From contig CAWUHX010000065.1 in NCBI GenBank assembly GCA_963922205.1, positions 1,178,001 through 1,242,000 of the forward strand: a stretch of 64,000 nt of DNA, written 5' to 3'. The translations under genes and the position numbers were made by a program. A model generated the notes under the pieces. The model did no database searches, was not told where the DNA came from, and saw only the letters and a list, made by a program, of their open reading frames with translations. Each line of letters starts with the position of its first letter. Position 1 is the stretch's first letter. Positions 45,332 to 56,890 of this stretch are shown one piece after another. Source of the stretch: Romanomermis culicivorax. Its lineage: Eukaryota > Nematoda > Enoplea > Mermithida > Mermithidae.

Positions 45332-46658
45332 CTGTAGTCACAGGTTCCAGAATTACGATTAAAGTTTTTGCGAACTTAAAAAAAATTTTATATAGTTCCT
45401 GAACGAAATTTTTTGAAAAAAACGCGATAAATTGAATGCCAATCTATAGATATCGTTGAGATCTATTCGAAGACAGGATTCGAAATTATGTAACAACAGT
45501 TTTGACGGAGTTTTCGGTGGCTGAAGCAGGTTATATTAGTAATTTGGGTTTTTTCTGTTTCTGTTTTACTGTTAAAAGCAGAGCTAACAAAATTAAAAAT
45601 CTTAGTGTAGCTTAGTGTATATATTTAGAATATTAAACTTTATCATTATTTCATTAAGTTTCGTTGATGATTTGGATTGGAACACACTCTACAAGAGATT
45701 TAGCGCCTAATTTTATTGTTTTTGAACAAACTATAGAAATTCATCCTGTTTACTAAATGTGTGCTTGCATGATTAATACATAGAATCAGTGTTTTTTATT
45801 CTGAAAACTTTTTGCTCAATTTGAGGAAAAATCTATTTTTTTAGTTTCTGTGCTTAATAATCGCTCAAAATCATTTCTGATTTGTTTTTTGAACGTTTCC
45901 GATTAACTTGTATCTTCATTCGCGAAAAAACCCGAAAGTTTTTTGCAAAGAGGTTCGACCTATGACCTGTTTGTTTGTAAATAAATATTCAAGTGAGTTT
46001 ACATGAGCCAAGCAAAAGAATAATTAAATGCTATTACCATTTCTGTGGTTCCGATTAGAATCATCCAATTTTAGTTAGTTCTTGGTCCGGCGCACAGCGC
46101 CGAAAAATTTTTGGAATTTTATATTCTAAAACGCTGGAAAATGAATCTCTTCAATGGATATTCGCGAACAGAAGTTCTAAAATCACAGTCTAGAATGATG
46201 TCTTCAATTTCCATTTTCAATAAGCCCAAAAGTTCGTGTTAAAAATGTTGGAAAAATTCCAAGTATTGACGGAAAAAATCGAGAGAATGGATGAAAAATC
46301 AGAGTTTTTTTTGTGCCAAAACGTGGTTTTTGACACACAAAAAAATTGGAATGGCACAAAAAATTCTGAGCGTTTGTGCCAATCGACAAAAATTTTTTGA
46401 CTGATCTTAGACTGAATTTTCTTGATTTTGGTAATTTTAGAGGCTGAAAACGCAAATTTTTCTCGGCACTTCGTGCCGAGCCGAGTCAGTGAGTATAATG
46501 TTAACTACTTTTATTTGTATCGAAGGCGAGCGATATTCCATTCGTATAGTATATTTGTATTACCGCAACAGATTGAAATTGTCAATGACTGGTGAGAAGA
46601 TGAAAATTGTTAACTTCTCCTTTTCATTCAGAGGAATTCGGAATCGAACTTTTTATTT

Positions 46659-46779
46659 TTGGTGTTTGATTCGAAGACTATTCTTTCAAATTTTTTCAGA
46701 GGTTTTCAGCATGTTATCAGGGTGTTTGATTCGAACAGACTATTCTTTCAAATTTTTTCAGAGATTTTCAGCATGTTAA
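46659..46779. repeat. 61-bp tandem duplication
   Basis: ggtgtttgattcgaagactattctttcaaattttttcag... occurs twice in tandem (46659-46718 and 46719-46779) with three or four differences. It abuts a C-tract element fragment (46785-46927) whose right end gaggtcttacaggtatg equals that of the element at 56891-57125. Confidence 0.7.
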
Positions 46780-47359
46780 TATCAACCCCCCCCCAACCTC
46801 CTCCCCCCCACTTTGGAAAAAATTAAAAAAATTTGCAAAAAAGTGTATGTTTTTTGGTCTTTTTTGGGAAACATGTCGACTTTTTTCTACCCCCCCCCCC
46901 CAACTGGTCGGAGGTCTTACAGGTATGACCAGTTCCTATCAATTGAATTACTTCATCTCTTTTTTACTAATTTAGTCAAGAGTCAATAATTTGCTGATAA
47001 TTCAGATTTTTCATCACTTCTCAGAATTTTATTCTCTCGCTTCGTTTGGAGTTTTCCAAGGTTTTGAAACGTGAACCTTCCCAATCTTCCATTGAAAGAC
47101 GATAAAAACATCATTATAAGACTGTAAATTTAGACCTTCTATCCAGGAATAATTGTTGGGAACATACAAATTTTAATTTTCATGTGATTAAAGTACAATT
47201 AAAGTCCATACAAATTTTAATTTTCATGTGATTAAAGCATTTTGAGAGTAAGACTATGCTAGAAATTCTTGCCGGTTGAAAGATCCAAATTCTTAGTCGC
47301 TTGCCTAGTTTTTGAATTTAAGTTTGTCTGACTGAAAATTCATTTAGTTCACTGAAAAA

Positions 47360-48707
47360 CAGGGTTGGCAAGGCTTTGGTTTTTTGGTTTTTGGTTTTTT
47401 TGGTTTTTAAAAAAAACCAAAAAATTGGAAAATCTCTGGTTTTTTGGTTTTTTTGGTTTTTTTCCAAAATCATTGGAAAACTGTTCTTTCACATTAGTCG
47501 ATCTTCTAGGCATGTATTGGTGTCTATCTAAATCAACAAAGCAATTAATTTAGTTGAATTGATTTCATTACAAAGTAGAAAAAAATCGTATTTTTATGAT
47601 ACATTTCGTACTCTCTCTTGCAACCTCCATCTTGCAACCACACATTTAGTATATGAGTCAACTTTTCTATAATTTGCTCACAAAAAAGTAGACACTAAAT
47701 CTTTCGTGGAGTGTACTCCGACCATACGGGGCGGGGTGACATCCATTGATCCATATCATCTTCAAAATGTTATAAAATATGATTGAGTTTAATATACTGA
47801 ATTTATTGTTACGGTAAGCTTTTTAATTTTCTTAGCTCGAAATTTTAAAACATAAATGAGACAACAATAATAAAATTTTATACAGATCAGTTAAGCATAC
47901 TGTAGGTTAACAAAGAGAGGAGCTTTTGAGTGGTTCATTTTTATGGGACTTGACGTCGCTATCAAGTAGAAAAAATCGTACAAAAATATGTATCTATCAT
48001 GCAAGCGAGAATTGTATATATATAATAAGACCCATTTGCTGTAGTTATAGCTCGCAGACAGGTTTGGAAAGCAAAAGTTTGGAAACACCTGAAATGTCTA
48101 TGTGTGACCTTCAACTGCAGTTTGTAATATTAATAACATATGTAATAATCTATCAATTTAAAACCCTCTTATCGAAAACGGTATACCTAAAAATTGTGTC
48201 ATTTCAACTTCTCTGTGCATTGATACAATTCTGTAGTTGATTTCTTTTGAGTTTTGATTACGTACATTGTGTATTGTATATTTCTCTTTATTTGTAGTTT
48301 TTTTCTTTTCCTTGAATTTGCCCCTTACATATCGCATGCTCTGTTCCATTTTTACTTTTCTTGTGTTCCTCACTCATAGTTCCTTTTTTATGTACCCACT
48401 ATTACTGTGTTTCTATTGCTAAATAGGAATTTCCTATAGCATAAAATAATGACACTTCTGATAAGATTAATACTTCTAGCTGCCATTTTACGGCTCCCTA
48501 ACTAGTCTTAGATGATACAATGAGCTTCCAGAACTTTTTTACATAGTTATTTTGATGTAACCAAACATTCTAAAGAATTAAACCAGAAAAAAACCACTAA
48601 AAAACCATAGAAAAACCAAAAAAACCATTAAAAAACCATAAAAAACCACTAAAAAACCAAAAAACCAAAAAGTCGAAATTTCAAAAGTTTGGTTTTTGCC
48701 AACCCTG
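47360..48707. mobile_element. Non-autonomous hAT-like element with ggttttt/aaaaacc arms, perfect 8-bp TSD
   Basis: Starts cagggttggcaaggctttgg and ends gtttttgccaaccctg. Target duplication ctgaaaaa at 47352-47359 and 48708-48715, exact. Subterminal arrays of tttttggttt (left) and aaaccactaaaaaaccata (right) extend the inverted repeat over 100 bases. It is inserted within the 13.3-kb element. No transposase recognised in its 1.35 kb. Confidence 0.88.
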
Positions 48708-49525
48708 CTGAAAAATCGAACCTTCTGTCTGTCTGGGAAATAAAAGGTGGAAAGATTCATTTTCCAGCGTTCTGAAATATTGGAACTCAGAAAAAATTTT
48801 CGGCGCTAGGCGCCGAAAAAATTACTCTAATGCAGTCATGTGAATCTGTTCATTTTCTCTCCATATAACTCTGAAAATTGGATTTGGAATGTCTAAAACC
48901 GACGCGGATCGAATGAAATACAGGAAAACTGATTTGCGATGGTTTTTCCGATTATTTTACGCAAATTTATCTATTTGAGAGTGAGAAACTAAAAATTTAT
49001 CTGTGCAACCAAAATTTTTCTCCAAGTGCACATTGCAACCTGGCCAGTGCAAAAAAAACCCTGACTCGCCCGCCGCCGCCGCGCGCGCCCATAAAAATTT
49101 AGATGATCGATACTACAGTAAGGAAAGCAGTTGCTATGTAGCTAACGGGAAAAACTTGATTACTGACCTGTAATTTTCTGATAATTTGAATCCACTCACA
49201 ATAATAATGAAATACCGTAAAAATTTGTATAAATGCAGCTGTTTTATAGGTTCATTGATGCACCATTTATTAGGGGCGCCATCATTTCGGGGGCACCGTT
49301 TATTGAAATTTTGCACTTCATGTCTTTATTCCATTATGTTTTCCATTCCCTCACGAGTACTGCACTCGTAGCATTTCTCAGCTTTGACCTTTTTACCGCC
49401 ATTTTCTTATCTGTATAATTTTCTCATGAAATAACATACCTTTCTTACATCAAGGAAAGAAAAGAAAACAAAGAAAGAACAAATAAATGTAACCAAGGGA
49501 AAACAAGAGAAAAAACAAATGAACA

Positions 49526-51321
49526 CCTTGGAGCAACAACATGTGCCCTTCTGACCGAAATGGAGTTATGTACATTTTTGACCTCATAACATAGTAAAAG
49601 ATCGTCATACAATAAAACGCAATATTGATAAAGTTAGCCAGAGTATAAAGGTGTCATGCGCCATAAGATATAATGCAACAAGGTGTTATGTACACTTTTT
49701 GGACAACAATGTGTTATGTGCACAAAACTCATATATATAACATCTTTTTACACTTTGGAGTTTGTGTTGGATATTTTCCATTTTGACAAAACACTATATT
49801 ACATTTAGTTTCCGCACATTTCACATTACTCTTCTGCAATTCTCTGTGGAAAGTTGGGCGTTCTTGTTGAAAACGAAACCAATGCCTCAGAATCAAGCTT
49901 ATGATTTAATGGTTAGAAATTAGTACAACTCATCATCTGATGATGAATTATTGTCTCTGCTAAAAAAACCAGCCTTTTTGCTGAAAATAACAAAGTCGCA
50001 AAATCACAAGACTGGTGGTTATTCAGAGTGGGAATGAATATCCGTTTATTATTGAGAAATCAAAATCGTTTTTTTGCTTCAAAGTAATATTTCTGATGGT
50101 TTAATCTCAGCCAAGAAATATTGTCTGTTGCAAAGTGTTCAGACAAAAAGGTTAAATATGCCAATGGTGAGAAAATTCCATTTGATCATATTTATATTGG
50201 CTACGTGTTATTGAGTTTGAATTGTTTGAATACTCAAAGAGTGGAAGCAAGTGAACATACAGGATCATTTTTCCATGTCCTCTATTTAATTTCTATCATC
50301 CCAACGGGTCGACCAGTGATACAAGCATCATATTCTTAGACATAGAAACTCTAAGTATAGCCTGTTTTTTGTGAAAAGCTTCTAAATAATGAAAGTGGAA
50401 AGCAAGTATTATTTCAGTTTTCCACGATTTTATGGTAAACAATATATCATGTAGGACTGGAGATTTGTGGGCATACTTATCAAACCTTTAACAATTTTTA
50501 GAGTGAAAAATTTCATAGCAAGAGCCCTATGTAAGCGATTTTGACGACAGTACTGATTTGTGTCACCTTTCTATTTGGAAGCATTTTATAGAAAACAGGC
50601 TATAGATCGGTTGTCCCAGTAAGTTGACCATCTTAGTAAGATGACTGTCCCACAAAGTCGACTATACTGATAAACCTAAAGTCTGTGACAGGTTTATTAT
50701 CCAAATTTGAAATATCAGATTGCTTTCAGGGCCCAGGCGTAGGCTTAGGGTTGGGCTTGTGTAAAAGAGATGTGCAGGTGACCTTCTGGAACAGGGACCC
50801 TACTGAGATGATCAACTTATTGGAACGATCGACATATTGGGACAATCAACCTACTAGCACATAATCATTCACGTTGATTTGAAGTTGATGTAGAAGGCAT
50901 CCAGACATCCTATCAATGAAAAGGAAATTTTGAAACAATTGAAACATACTCGAAGAGTCTACCAAAGCCTCTATGAAAGTCTAATGGTTGGCCATGCTGA
51001 TAGTGATAGCTTCAGTGAAGAACAATTTTAACTGTTCTCTTGGTTTTGAAATGTATCTGAAATGTGTGATTATTTTGCATGTGTTATGTGACTTTGAGTT
51101 GAATTTTTATAATGCAACAAAGTGCTTTGTGTTCTTAATTACGAAAATGAGAGGAACGTCCGTGATGAAATTCTGGCGGTACATTGTCCATCTTATACTT
51201 CTACTGTAACAGGAGACAAGGTCAAGATACATCAAACAGGCAAAAAATGACAAACTTGTGACTTCATTTGCTATTTACTCAAAATGCACTTTTTGTTACA
51301 TAACACCTTGTTGCCCCAAGG
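49526..51321. mobile_element. Decayed DNA transposon with CCTTGG..GCAACAA ends
   Basis: Left end ccttggagcaacaa, right end ttgttgccccaagg, inverted apart from one base. Subterminal copies of gttatgtacacttttt occur at both ends and once more at about 49685. Broken open frames between (for example an acidic SSDDELLSLLKK stretch near 49930) hint at an old piggyBac-like transposase, but that is weak and no TTAA target duplication is visible. Confidence 0.5.
50356..50605. mobile_element. 250-bp MITE, copy 2 (reverse orientation)
   Basis: Ends tatagcctgttttttgtgaaaa and ttttatagaaaacaggctatag. Same family as 8742-8985 and 52848-53095. It is inserted inside the decayed element at 49526-51321. Confidence 0.8.
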
Positions 51322-51419
51322 TATTCAAATGATGAACTGAAAAGAAAAGAAAACAGAATAGAACTACTTTTGAGGCATCTGACAATGGGTCGGTTTCCTT
51401 ATTTTTCAGCCTGCAATAG

Positions 51420-51560
51420 TCCTAGAGATTAAATGGGGTACCCAGATCCGCATTACCCGGAACTTTTCAGGATCCAGATCTGGAAGAAGCATTTTCAATT
51501 ACCCGGATCCGGATCCAGAAAAATGCATTTCAACTACACAGATCCAGAACCGGATAATTC
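51420..51560. repeat. acccggatccggatc repeat fragment
   Basis: Several ttacccggatccggatccag phrases, shared with about 52750-52845. They resemble the palindromic vocabulary of the 13-kb element's arms but are not part of them. Confidence 0.5.
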
Positions 51561-52847
51561 CAAATGCAGTTTGGACATAACTGATACTAATTAAGTGGAA
51601 GTGTACTGTCTGACTATAAATATATTTTGACACTAAGGTAACGTTACAAGGTAAGGTAACAAACATTTCTTTGATTGATTTAATAATAACAGTCAATATT
51701 TAAAATTGATTTTAAATTGTATTTCAAAAACAAAAGTTTTTCAGCAATTTCAACTAGGGTTTTTTTGTGCACTGAGCACAGTTTTGGAGTTCGTGCGCAA
51801 ATTTTTAGGAAGTTTTGTGCACAGGGCAGAAGTCAATTTTCATATCATATGGGCTTTCAGTGCGGTTCATATGCTGTTGTTTTAGCCGATTCTTTTGTAA
51901 CTTGAAATGTTTCACTTTATGTTTAGTCTATGATTTTTGCTATTTTAGTCTATGATCTTCATCTTGGTATTTAACCAAAATCAAAATTTGAAGAATCTAA
52001 ATTTTTGGTCGCTAGTTTGATTTTTGAGTCGCACTTGCCATTCAATATGATTTCTACATTCTGTTCTGGTATGCAATTTATTAAACATCATTTGCTTCAA
52101 GCCGATTTTCTAGCTGGTTAGCTGATGAAAGTATCATCTCGTTGCTCAAGTCAGAACATCATTCTAGACTTGAAAATTAAACCTTAGCCATGAAATAAGT
52201 CTTGAAGACATTTACCAGCGTCCTAGAGTATAATACTCCAAAAAATTTCCGGGCGTTTCACGCCAGAATGAAAGATAAATTAAATGTAGTTCATAGTTTT
52301 TAACTCTGACTAATCACAAAGATGTCGTCAGTGGAATTTCTAGGCAATTTAGGATTTTTTGCCTCAGTTTTTGGCTCCAGCAAAATCTGTTATTTTAAAG
52401 CTGACGTTAGAACAGTTTCCAGTCTCATAGCCTCTCATTCAAATTTCAGCAACAGTGATGCTGCATCACATGAATTTATGTTATGAAAACGCAGATTTTT
52501 TTCTCGCAGTATAGATTAGACTTGAAGGAGGATGAAGTTTTTGTTCTTTTCACCATTGAAGATTGCATTATGTAGATTGCTTTAGTAATCTAAATTGCTG
52601 AACTTGTGCACCTTTACACAGCAGATTTAATACATCTGATAAACACTTCAACAGAATCATTTAAAGACGCATGAATTAGAAGGCCTGCATAATCACGATA
52701 CCTGTATAATAGATTATTACTACCTGAATCTGGATACGTATGTAGTGGGCCTGATTACCCAGATCCGGATCCGTGAAACTCATTTCCGATTACCCATATC
52801 AGGATCAGAAACCCGGAGATTGAAAATCTTGGATCCGTTTCATCTCA

Positions 52848-53095
52848 ATAGTCTGTTTTTTATAAAATGCTTCCAAATAGAAAAGTGACACAAATCAGTA
52901 CTGTCGTCAAAATCGTTCACATAAAGTTCTTTTTGTAAAATTTTTCACTCGAAAAATTGCTAAAAATTAGGTCAGTATGCTTGCAAATTTCCAGTCCTAC
53001 ATAATATTTCGTTTGTCAGAAAATCGCAAAAATCTGAAATACTACTTGCTTTCCACTTTCATTATTTGGAAGCATTTTAAGAAAAACAGACTATA
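52848..53095. mobile_element. 250-bp MITE, copy 3
   Basis: Ends tagtctgttttttataaaatgc and gcattttaagaaaaacagactata. Closely matches copy 1 at 8742-8985 in the same orientation. It lies just inside the right arm of the 13-kb element. Confidence 0.8.
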
Positions 53096-54689
53096 AGTAG
53101 TCCAGAGCTTGAAACCCAAATTCACTTCTTTCTGCAGCCCTGACTCGTAACTCTGATTCATCTAAATCTGAATCTAAAACTTAATCCAAAATGGCCCCAA
53201 CATTTATTAGCAGGCACATTTATTATTCTGTGAGTGACAAAAAAAATCGAAAAATTGTAGTCTGGGATTGGATCAACAAATGTCATGTAGATCAAAAATT
53301 GAATGCGTGGAGCGAAAATACTCATCATGACGAAAAAACTCCAAAAATTTTGATCTAGATCAAAAAAACTTGATCTAGATCAAAAAATTTTGATCTGTAT
53401 CAAAAAATGTGATCTGGATCGAAAACTGAATACGTGATGCAAAAATACTTAACTTGACGAAAAAATTCGACAAATTTATGTGTGAGTCAAAAAAAGTTGA
53501 TCCAGATCAAAAAATAAGATCTGGATCAAAGATTTAATACGTGGCACGAAAATACTCATCATGACGGAAAAATTCGAAAAATTTTGATCTATATCAAAAA
53601 ATTTGATCTAGATCAAAAAATTTGATCTGGATCAAAAACTGAATACGTGATGCAAAAATACTCATCTTGACGAAAAAATTCGAAAAATTTAATCTAGGTG
53701 AAAATTTGAAGAAAAAAAATGATCCGGATCAAAAATATTGATCTGGATCAAAATCTGAATATGTGGCGTGAGTATACTTATCACGACGGAAAATTCCGAG
53801 AAAATCCAATCTAGAGGAATTGAAAAAAAATTTGATCGGGATCAAAAATATTGATCTGGATCAAAATCTGAATACATGGCGTCAATTTACTCATCACGAC
53901 GGAAAAATTCGAAAAAATTTAATCTAGGTGAAAATTTGAAAAAAATTTGATCCGGATCAAAAATATTGATCTGGATCAAAATCTGATTATGTAGCGTGAA
54001 AATACTCATCACGACGAAAAAATTCGAAAAAATTTAATCTAGATAAAAATTAAAAAACTGATCCGGATCAAAAATATCGATCCGGATCAAAAATATCGAT
54101 CTGGATCAAAATCTGAACATGTGGCGTGAAAATACTCATCACGACGAAAAATTTCGAAAAAATTTGATCTAGATCAAAAAAATTTGATCCGGATCAAAAA
54201 AAGTTAGTCCGGATCAAAAATTTGGGTTCCGGATCAAAAATTTATATATTGGACCCCGATCCGTGGGGGTGATCCGTGATGAAAATCCGGGTTTTAGACG
54301 TATTTTCCACGGATCCGGATCACCGGACTGATCCGCCATGATCCGTGGTGATCCGGGTTTTAGGCACCTAAAACCATGGTTTAGCGAGCCAAACCCCCGA
54401 TCCGCCGATCCGCGGATCCGTGGTGATCCGGGTTTTAGGCACCCGATCCGGATCCGGATCCGTGGACCCGATCCGGGTTTTAGTGCTACCCGTCAGTTCC
54501 CCCTAATTACTGTACGCGTTAGCGAAAAGTGACAGTTCGCCCGAAGACCTATTCAAGAGTGAAGTCACTGACTCTCGCTGATTCCTAGGATTAAATCGGG
54601 CGAAAGTCCTGAAAATTAGAACATAGTGTTCAATTTCCCCAATTTCATCCTGGGATCAAAATCGGCGATCGTTGCCGACCATAATCCAA

Positions 54690-54990
54690 GGATTTTTCAC
54701 TTCTGAATTATGAACAAAAAATCGGGAGAATCGCCGATAAAATCCTAAGAATTGGCGACTGTCCCAGACAAAAATCCTAGGTTTTTCCACTTCTGAATTA
54801 TGAATAAAAGATCGGGAGAATCGCCGATAAAATCGTAAGAATTGGTGACTGTCTCAGACAAAAATCCTAGGTTTTTCCACTTCTGATTTGGTAGAATCGG
54901 GAACAATCGCCGACTAAATTCCACAGAATCGGCAGCAATCCTGTAAAATCGGCGACTGTCGCTGATCAAAAATCCTGTAGCATTTTTTCA
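54690..54990. repeat. Tandem repeat with cacttctgaattatgaa/atcgggagaatcgccgataaaat
   Basis: Three to four units of about 90 bases, diverging towards the right. It lies just outside the right target duplication of the 13-kb element, so it belongs to the host site. Confidence 0.7.
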
Positions 54991-55075
54991 CTTCTGAATA
55001 AGGTTTAACCATTGAAAATTTTTTGGATAATCTGTAGTCCACTTGATTAAAGGCCAGCGAAAGCCAAAAAGTTAG

Positions 55076-55240
55076 ACCCAATTCGAAACGTTTCTCATTT
55101 GGTGGGAAACATTTACAGCAGAAAGAATTTCTTCGGGAGATGCCATCAAAATCATTGAAGAAACATCTGCTCATCCACTGTCGATTCAAAAAGAACTGCG
55201 TCGATATCTGATTGCTATTCAAGAAGTTTCGAAAAGTTGA
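55076..55240 (+). CDS. Candidate terminal exon, unrecognised
   Basis: After an acceptor-like aaagttag, a 54-codon frame (TQFETFLIWWETF..., ending LIAIQEVSKS) runs to TGA. It has balanced, amphipathic composition unlike the surrounding AT-rich noise. No upstream exon identified (the 13-kb element lies in front). Could be a coding fragment of an old gene; no family recognised. Confidence 0.3.
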   Translation, partial: TQFETFLIWWETFTAERISSGDAIKIIEETSAHPLSIQKELRRYLIAIQEVSKS

Positions 55241-55441
55241 CAAGGTTATCCAAGGAAATTTTCAGCCGTTCTGTTTGAAGCTCACTGACAAAAAATTCTC
55301 TCCTTGATTACAGTAATAAGTTTAGTTGTATTTTCCGTATTGAACCCTACTTTCGTGGAAATCGCTGCGTCATTTCAAAATAAATGGAGTATAAACAAAC
55401 AACACATTTTGAATAAAATACTATTGCGTTTCATTCTTCAG

Positions 55442-56126
55442 ACCTCCAGTTTAACCGAAGTCAACAACCATCGATTGGGGCAGATAGCCAAGAAAGTTTT
55501 AGTCAGAGTAGTGTAACGTTGGTCACCAGGCAGTAGCAGTGCGCTTCCACCAACTGCACAGCCCTGCACCGCTTGACCGAGTGCAGCAGTGCCCGTCGTA
55601 ATTACGCAGGTTTGGAACCGTGGCTTGTTGTGAAACATTAAGTTTACGGGTTCAGAGGAAAACGCACGATGGCAGCGTGTGCGCATCGTGACAATAGTTA
55701 CGGTTTTTGAATGAATACCATTAGGGTCAATTGGTCATCCTAATGAGGAACATGGTCGAGATCTTTGCCGTCTAATTCAGTCGTCTTTATGCTGACGATG
55801 CTGGTGAGAAAGCCGTATGCGACTTCTGGTCATTTTTCTGTCTAGTTACGCGTGTAACTTGACACGTTTGTACGGTGATACATTTTTACCTATTCACAAT
55901 AAATTTACTGTGAACTTCATCCCCGGCACCGTTTTTTCCTCAAATGATGGGGTCTTTTGAGGAAAAAAATTGGAAATGAGGAAAAAAATTTTGTGTATGG
56001 TTCTCATTGTGGAAAAAAGGAATTTTTGCAGAGTACGGTGGCGGTGGTCCTAGCACTTGCAAAGTGGATTTTCGGTGTTTTTATGGTACCGGCAACAAAC
56101 TGCAACCAAAAAAACCAGGTGCTCAA
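55442..56126 (+). CDS. Candidate exon pair encoding a hydrophobic segment, unrecognised
   Basis: Exon 55442-55512 (acceptor attcttcag, donor gtaacg) reads LQFNRSQQPSIGADSQESFS. A second exon from about 56031 (acceptor tttttgcag) joins in phase and reads STVAVVLALAKWIFGVFM, likely a membrane helix, to a gtgctc donor near 56119. A similar block lies inverted at 56222-56320. The model is weak because the intron is AT-rich and no family match is known to me. Confidence 0.28.
55515..55690. other. GC-rich island, unexplained
   Basis: A stretch of about 175 bases that is clearly richer in G+C than its neighbours, with tgcagcagtgcccg-type phrases. It is open on the minus strand (82 codons, 55438-55686). 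It could be an RNA gene, a SINE or a coding exon; I see no decisive signature. Confidence 0.3.
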
Positions 56127-56221
56127 GGACAGGGAGGGAGATACACTAATTTGCATAATTCATATGCAAATTAAGTAAAATGGGCAAAAATATGGACTTT
56201 GTGGAAAGCAGAAGTTGCATT

Positions 56222-56320
56222 TTTGGCACCTGGTATTATGATTGCTGTTAGTATAGCCATAGCCCCATAAAAACCCCCAAACTCCACTTTGCAAGTGCCA
56301 GGGCCACCAAAATTGTTGAC
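56222..56320 (-). repeat. Inverted copy of the hydrophobic exon at about 56035
   Basis: On the minus strand, gtggccctggcacttgcaaagtgg matches the plus-strand block gtggtcctagcacttgcaaagtgg. In the frame VALALAKWSLGVFM most differences fall at third codon positions. That suggests the sequence was coding when duplicated. Confidence 0.5.
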
Positions 56321-56324
56321 TCAC

Positions 56325-56411
56325 CTTACAAAGTCGGTTTCTTTGGTAAAGGTGCCTCGTCGTCGTCTGTTGAACTACTGCTTGGCGATGTGGCATTGTA
56401 AAGCTGGATTC
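56325..56411 (-). CDS. Candidate 3'-terminal exon, minus strand, unrecognised
   Basis: After the acceptor ttttgattag the frame reads IQLYNATSPSSSSTDDDEAP then LPKKPTL and stops at TAA. The Ser/Asp/Pro/Lys-rich composition is typical of a cytoplasmic C-terminal tail. A gtgagt donor just after the stop is an alternative exon end. Upstream exons would lie at higher coordinates. Confidence 0.35.
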
Positions 56412-56451
56412 CTAATCAAAACAAACGCCCCACAATAAAACTGAGAGTTTT

Positions 56452-56605
56452 TACAGATGACGGTGGCCACGCCGAAGTTGGCAGTGGCCACGCCGAACCA
56501 CTTAAATATGATCACACGCGTCTAGCATCAGCTACATCAATTACTATAGCGACTGCTACAGCATTACCTTTGTCAACAGTGACTACGTCTATTTTATTCT
56601 GCAGG
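56452..56605 (+). CDS. Candidate internal exon, plus strand, unrecognised
   Basis: Acceptor gagtttttacag and donor ctgcag/gtacgt are both strong. In between, one frame reads DDGGHAEVGSGHAEPLKYDH and then a Thr/Ser/Ala-rich run. The duplicated ggccacgccgaa phrase is repetitive, so this may be coincidental. Its relation to the neighbouring candidate exons is unresolved. Confidence 0.28.
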
Positions 56606-56786
56606 TACGTACTTATACAACAAAAGACGCAGTTTACTGTAGGGTATAAAAAATCACTGTTCTTCGCATTGGCCCCAGCCGCCGCTGCTCGTTTTTGCGC
56701 ACCGCTTCGCTCCGTCTGCAGCCATCGGTAGTGACGAGCGCCCCCTAAAGTAAAAAAATTATGAATGTGGCGGTTCCGTTGTAGGT

Positions 56787-56836
56787 AAAATGCTGAGTGC
56801 GGTGGCGGCCTTCGGCCGCCTCCGCACTCAGCGTTT
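56787..56836. repeat. Long near-perfect hairpin
   Basis: aaaatgctgagtgcggtggcggcc, loop ttc, then its reverse complement with one mismatch and one G-T pair, giving arms of about 22 bases. It sits next to gccggaaaaaaatttgggg, like the GC hairpins elsewhere in the window, and just before the C-tract element. Confidence 0.85.
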
Positions 56837-56890
56837 TAGCCGGAAAAAAATTTGGGGAATTAAAAATCGAAAAAATCTCAAAATTTTCAG

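Larger units (their letters stand above)
41179..54491. mobile_element. 13.3-kb Mutator-like/foldback element with 1.3-kb TIRs and 9-bp TSD
   Basis: The left arm starts gggtagcactaaaacccgg and the right arm ends with its exact reverse complement. The arms (41179 to about 42530 and about 53240 to 54491) are nearly identical in the outer several hundred bases. The right arm differs by an extra gatccg and one short internal duplication. Each arm has an outer ggatcc/acccggatc palindrome-rich part and an inner array of about 110-bp units (gatccagatcaatatttttgatccgg, then tcgtcgtgatgagtatttt). The 9-bp duplication and very long TIRs fit Mutator-like or foldback elements. The 10.7-kb interior has no recognisable transposase; it holds 480-bp tandem repeats, host-like exons and nested transposons. 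Near-identity of the arms implies recent activity or gene conversion. Confidence 0.85.

Noticed and set aside
46204-46455. 83-codon minus-strand frame (MRFQPLKLPKSR...)
   Set aside because: The same sequence type recurs near 60230-60310 and is adjacent to hairpin repeats, so it is repeat-derived without coding constraint.
49526-51321. Intact piggyBac transposon
   Set aside because: Ends are inverted, but no TTAA duplication is present and the reading frames are broken, so only a decayed element of uncertain class is supported.
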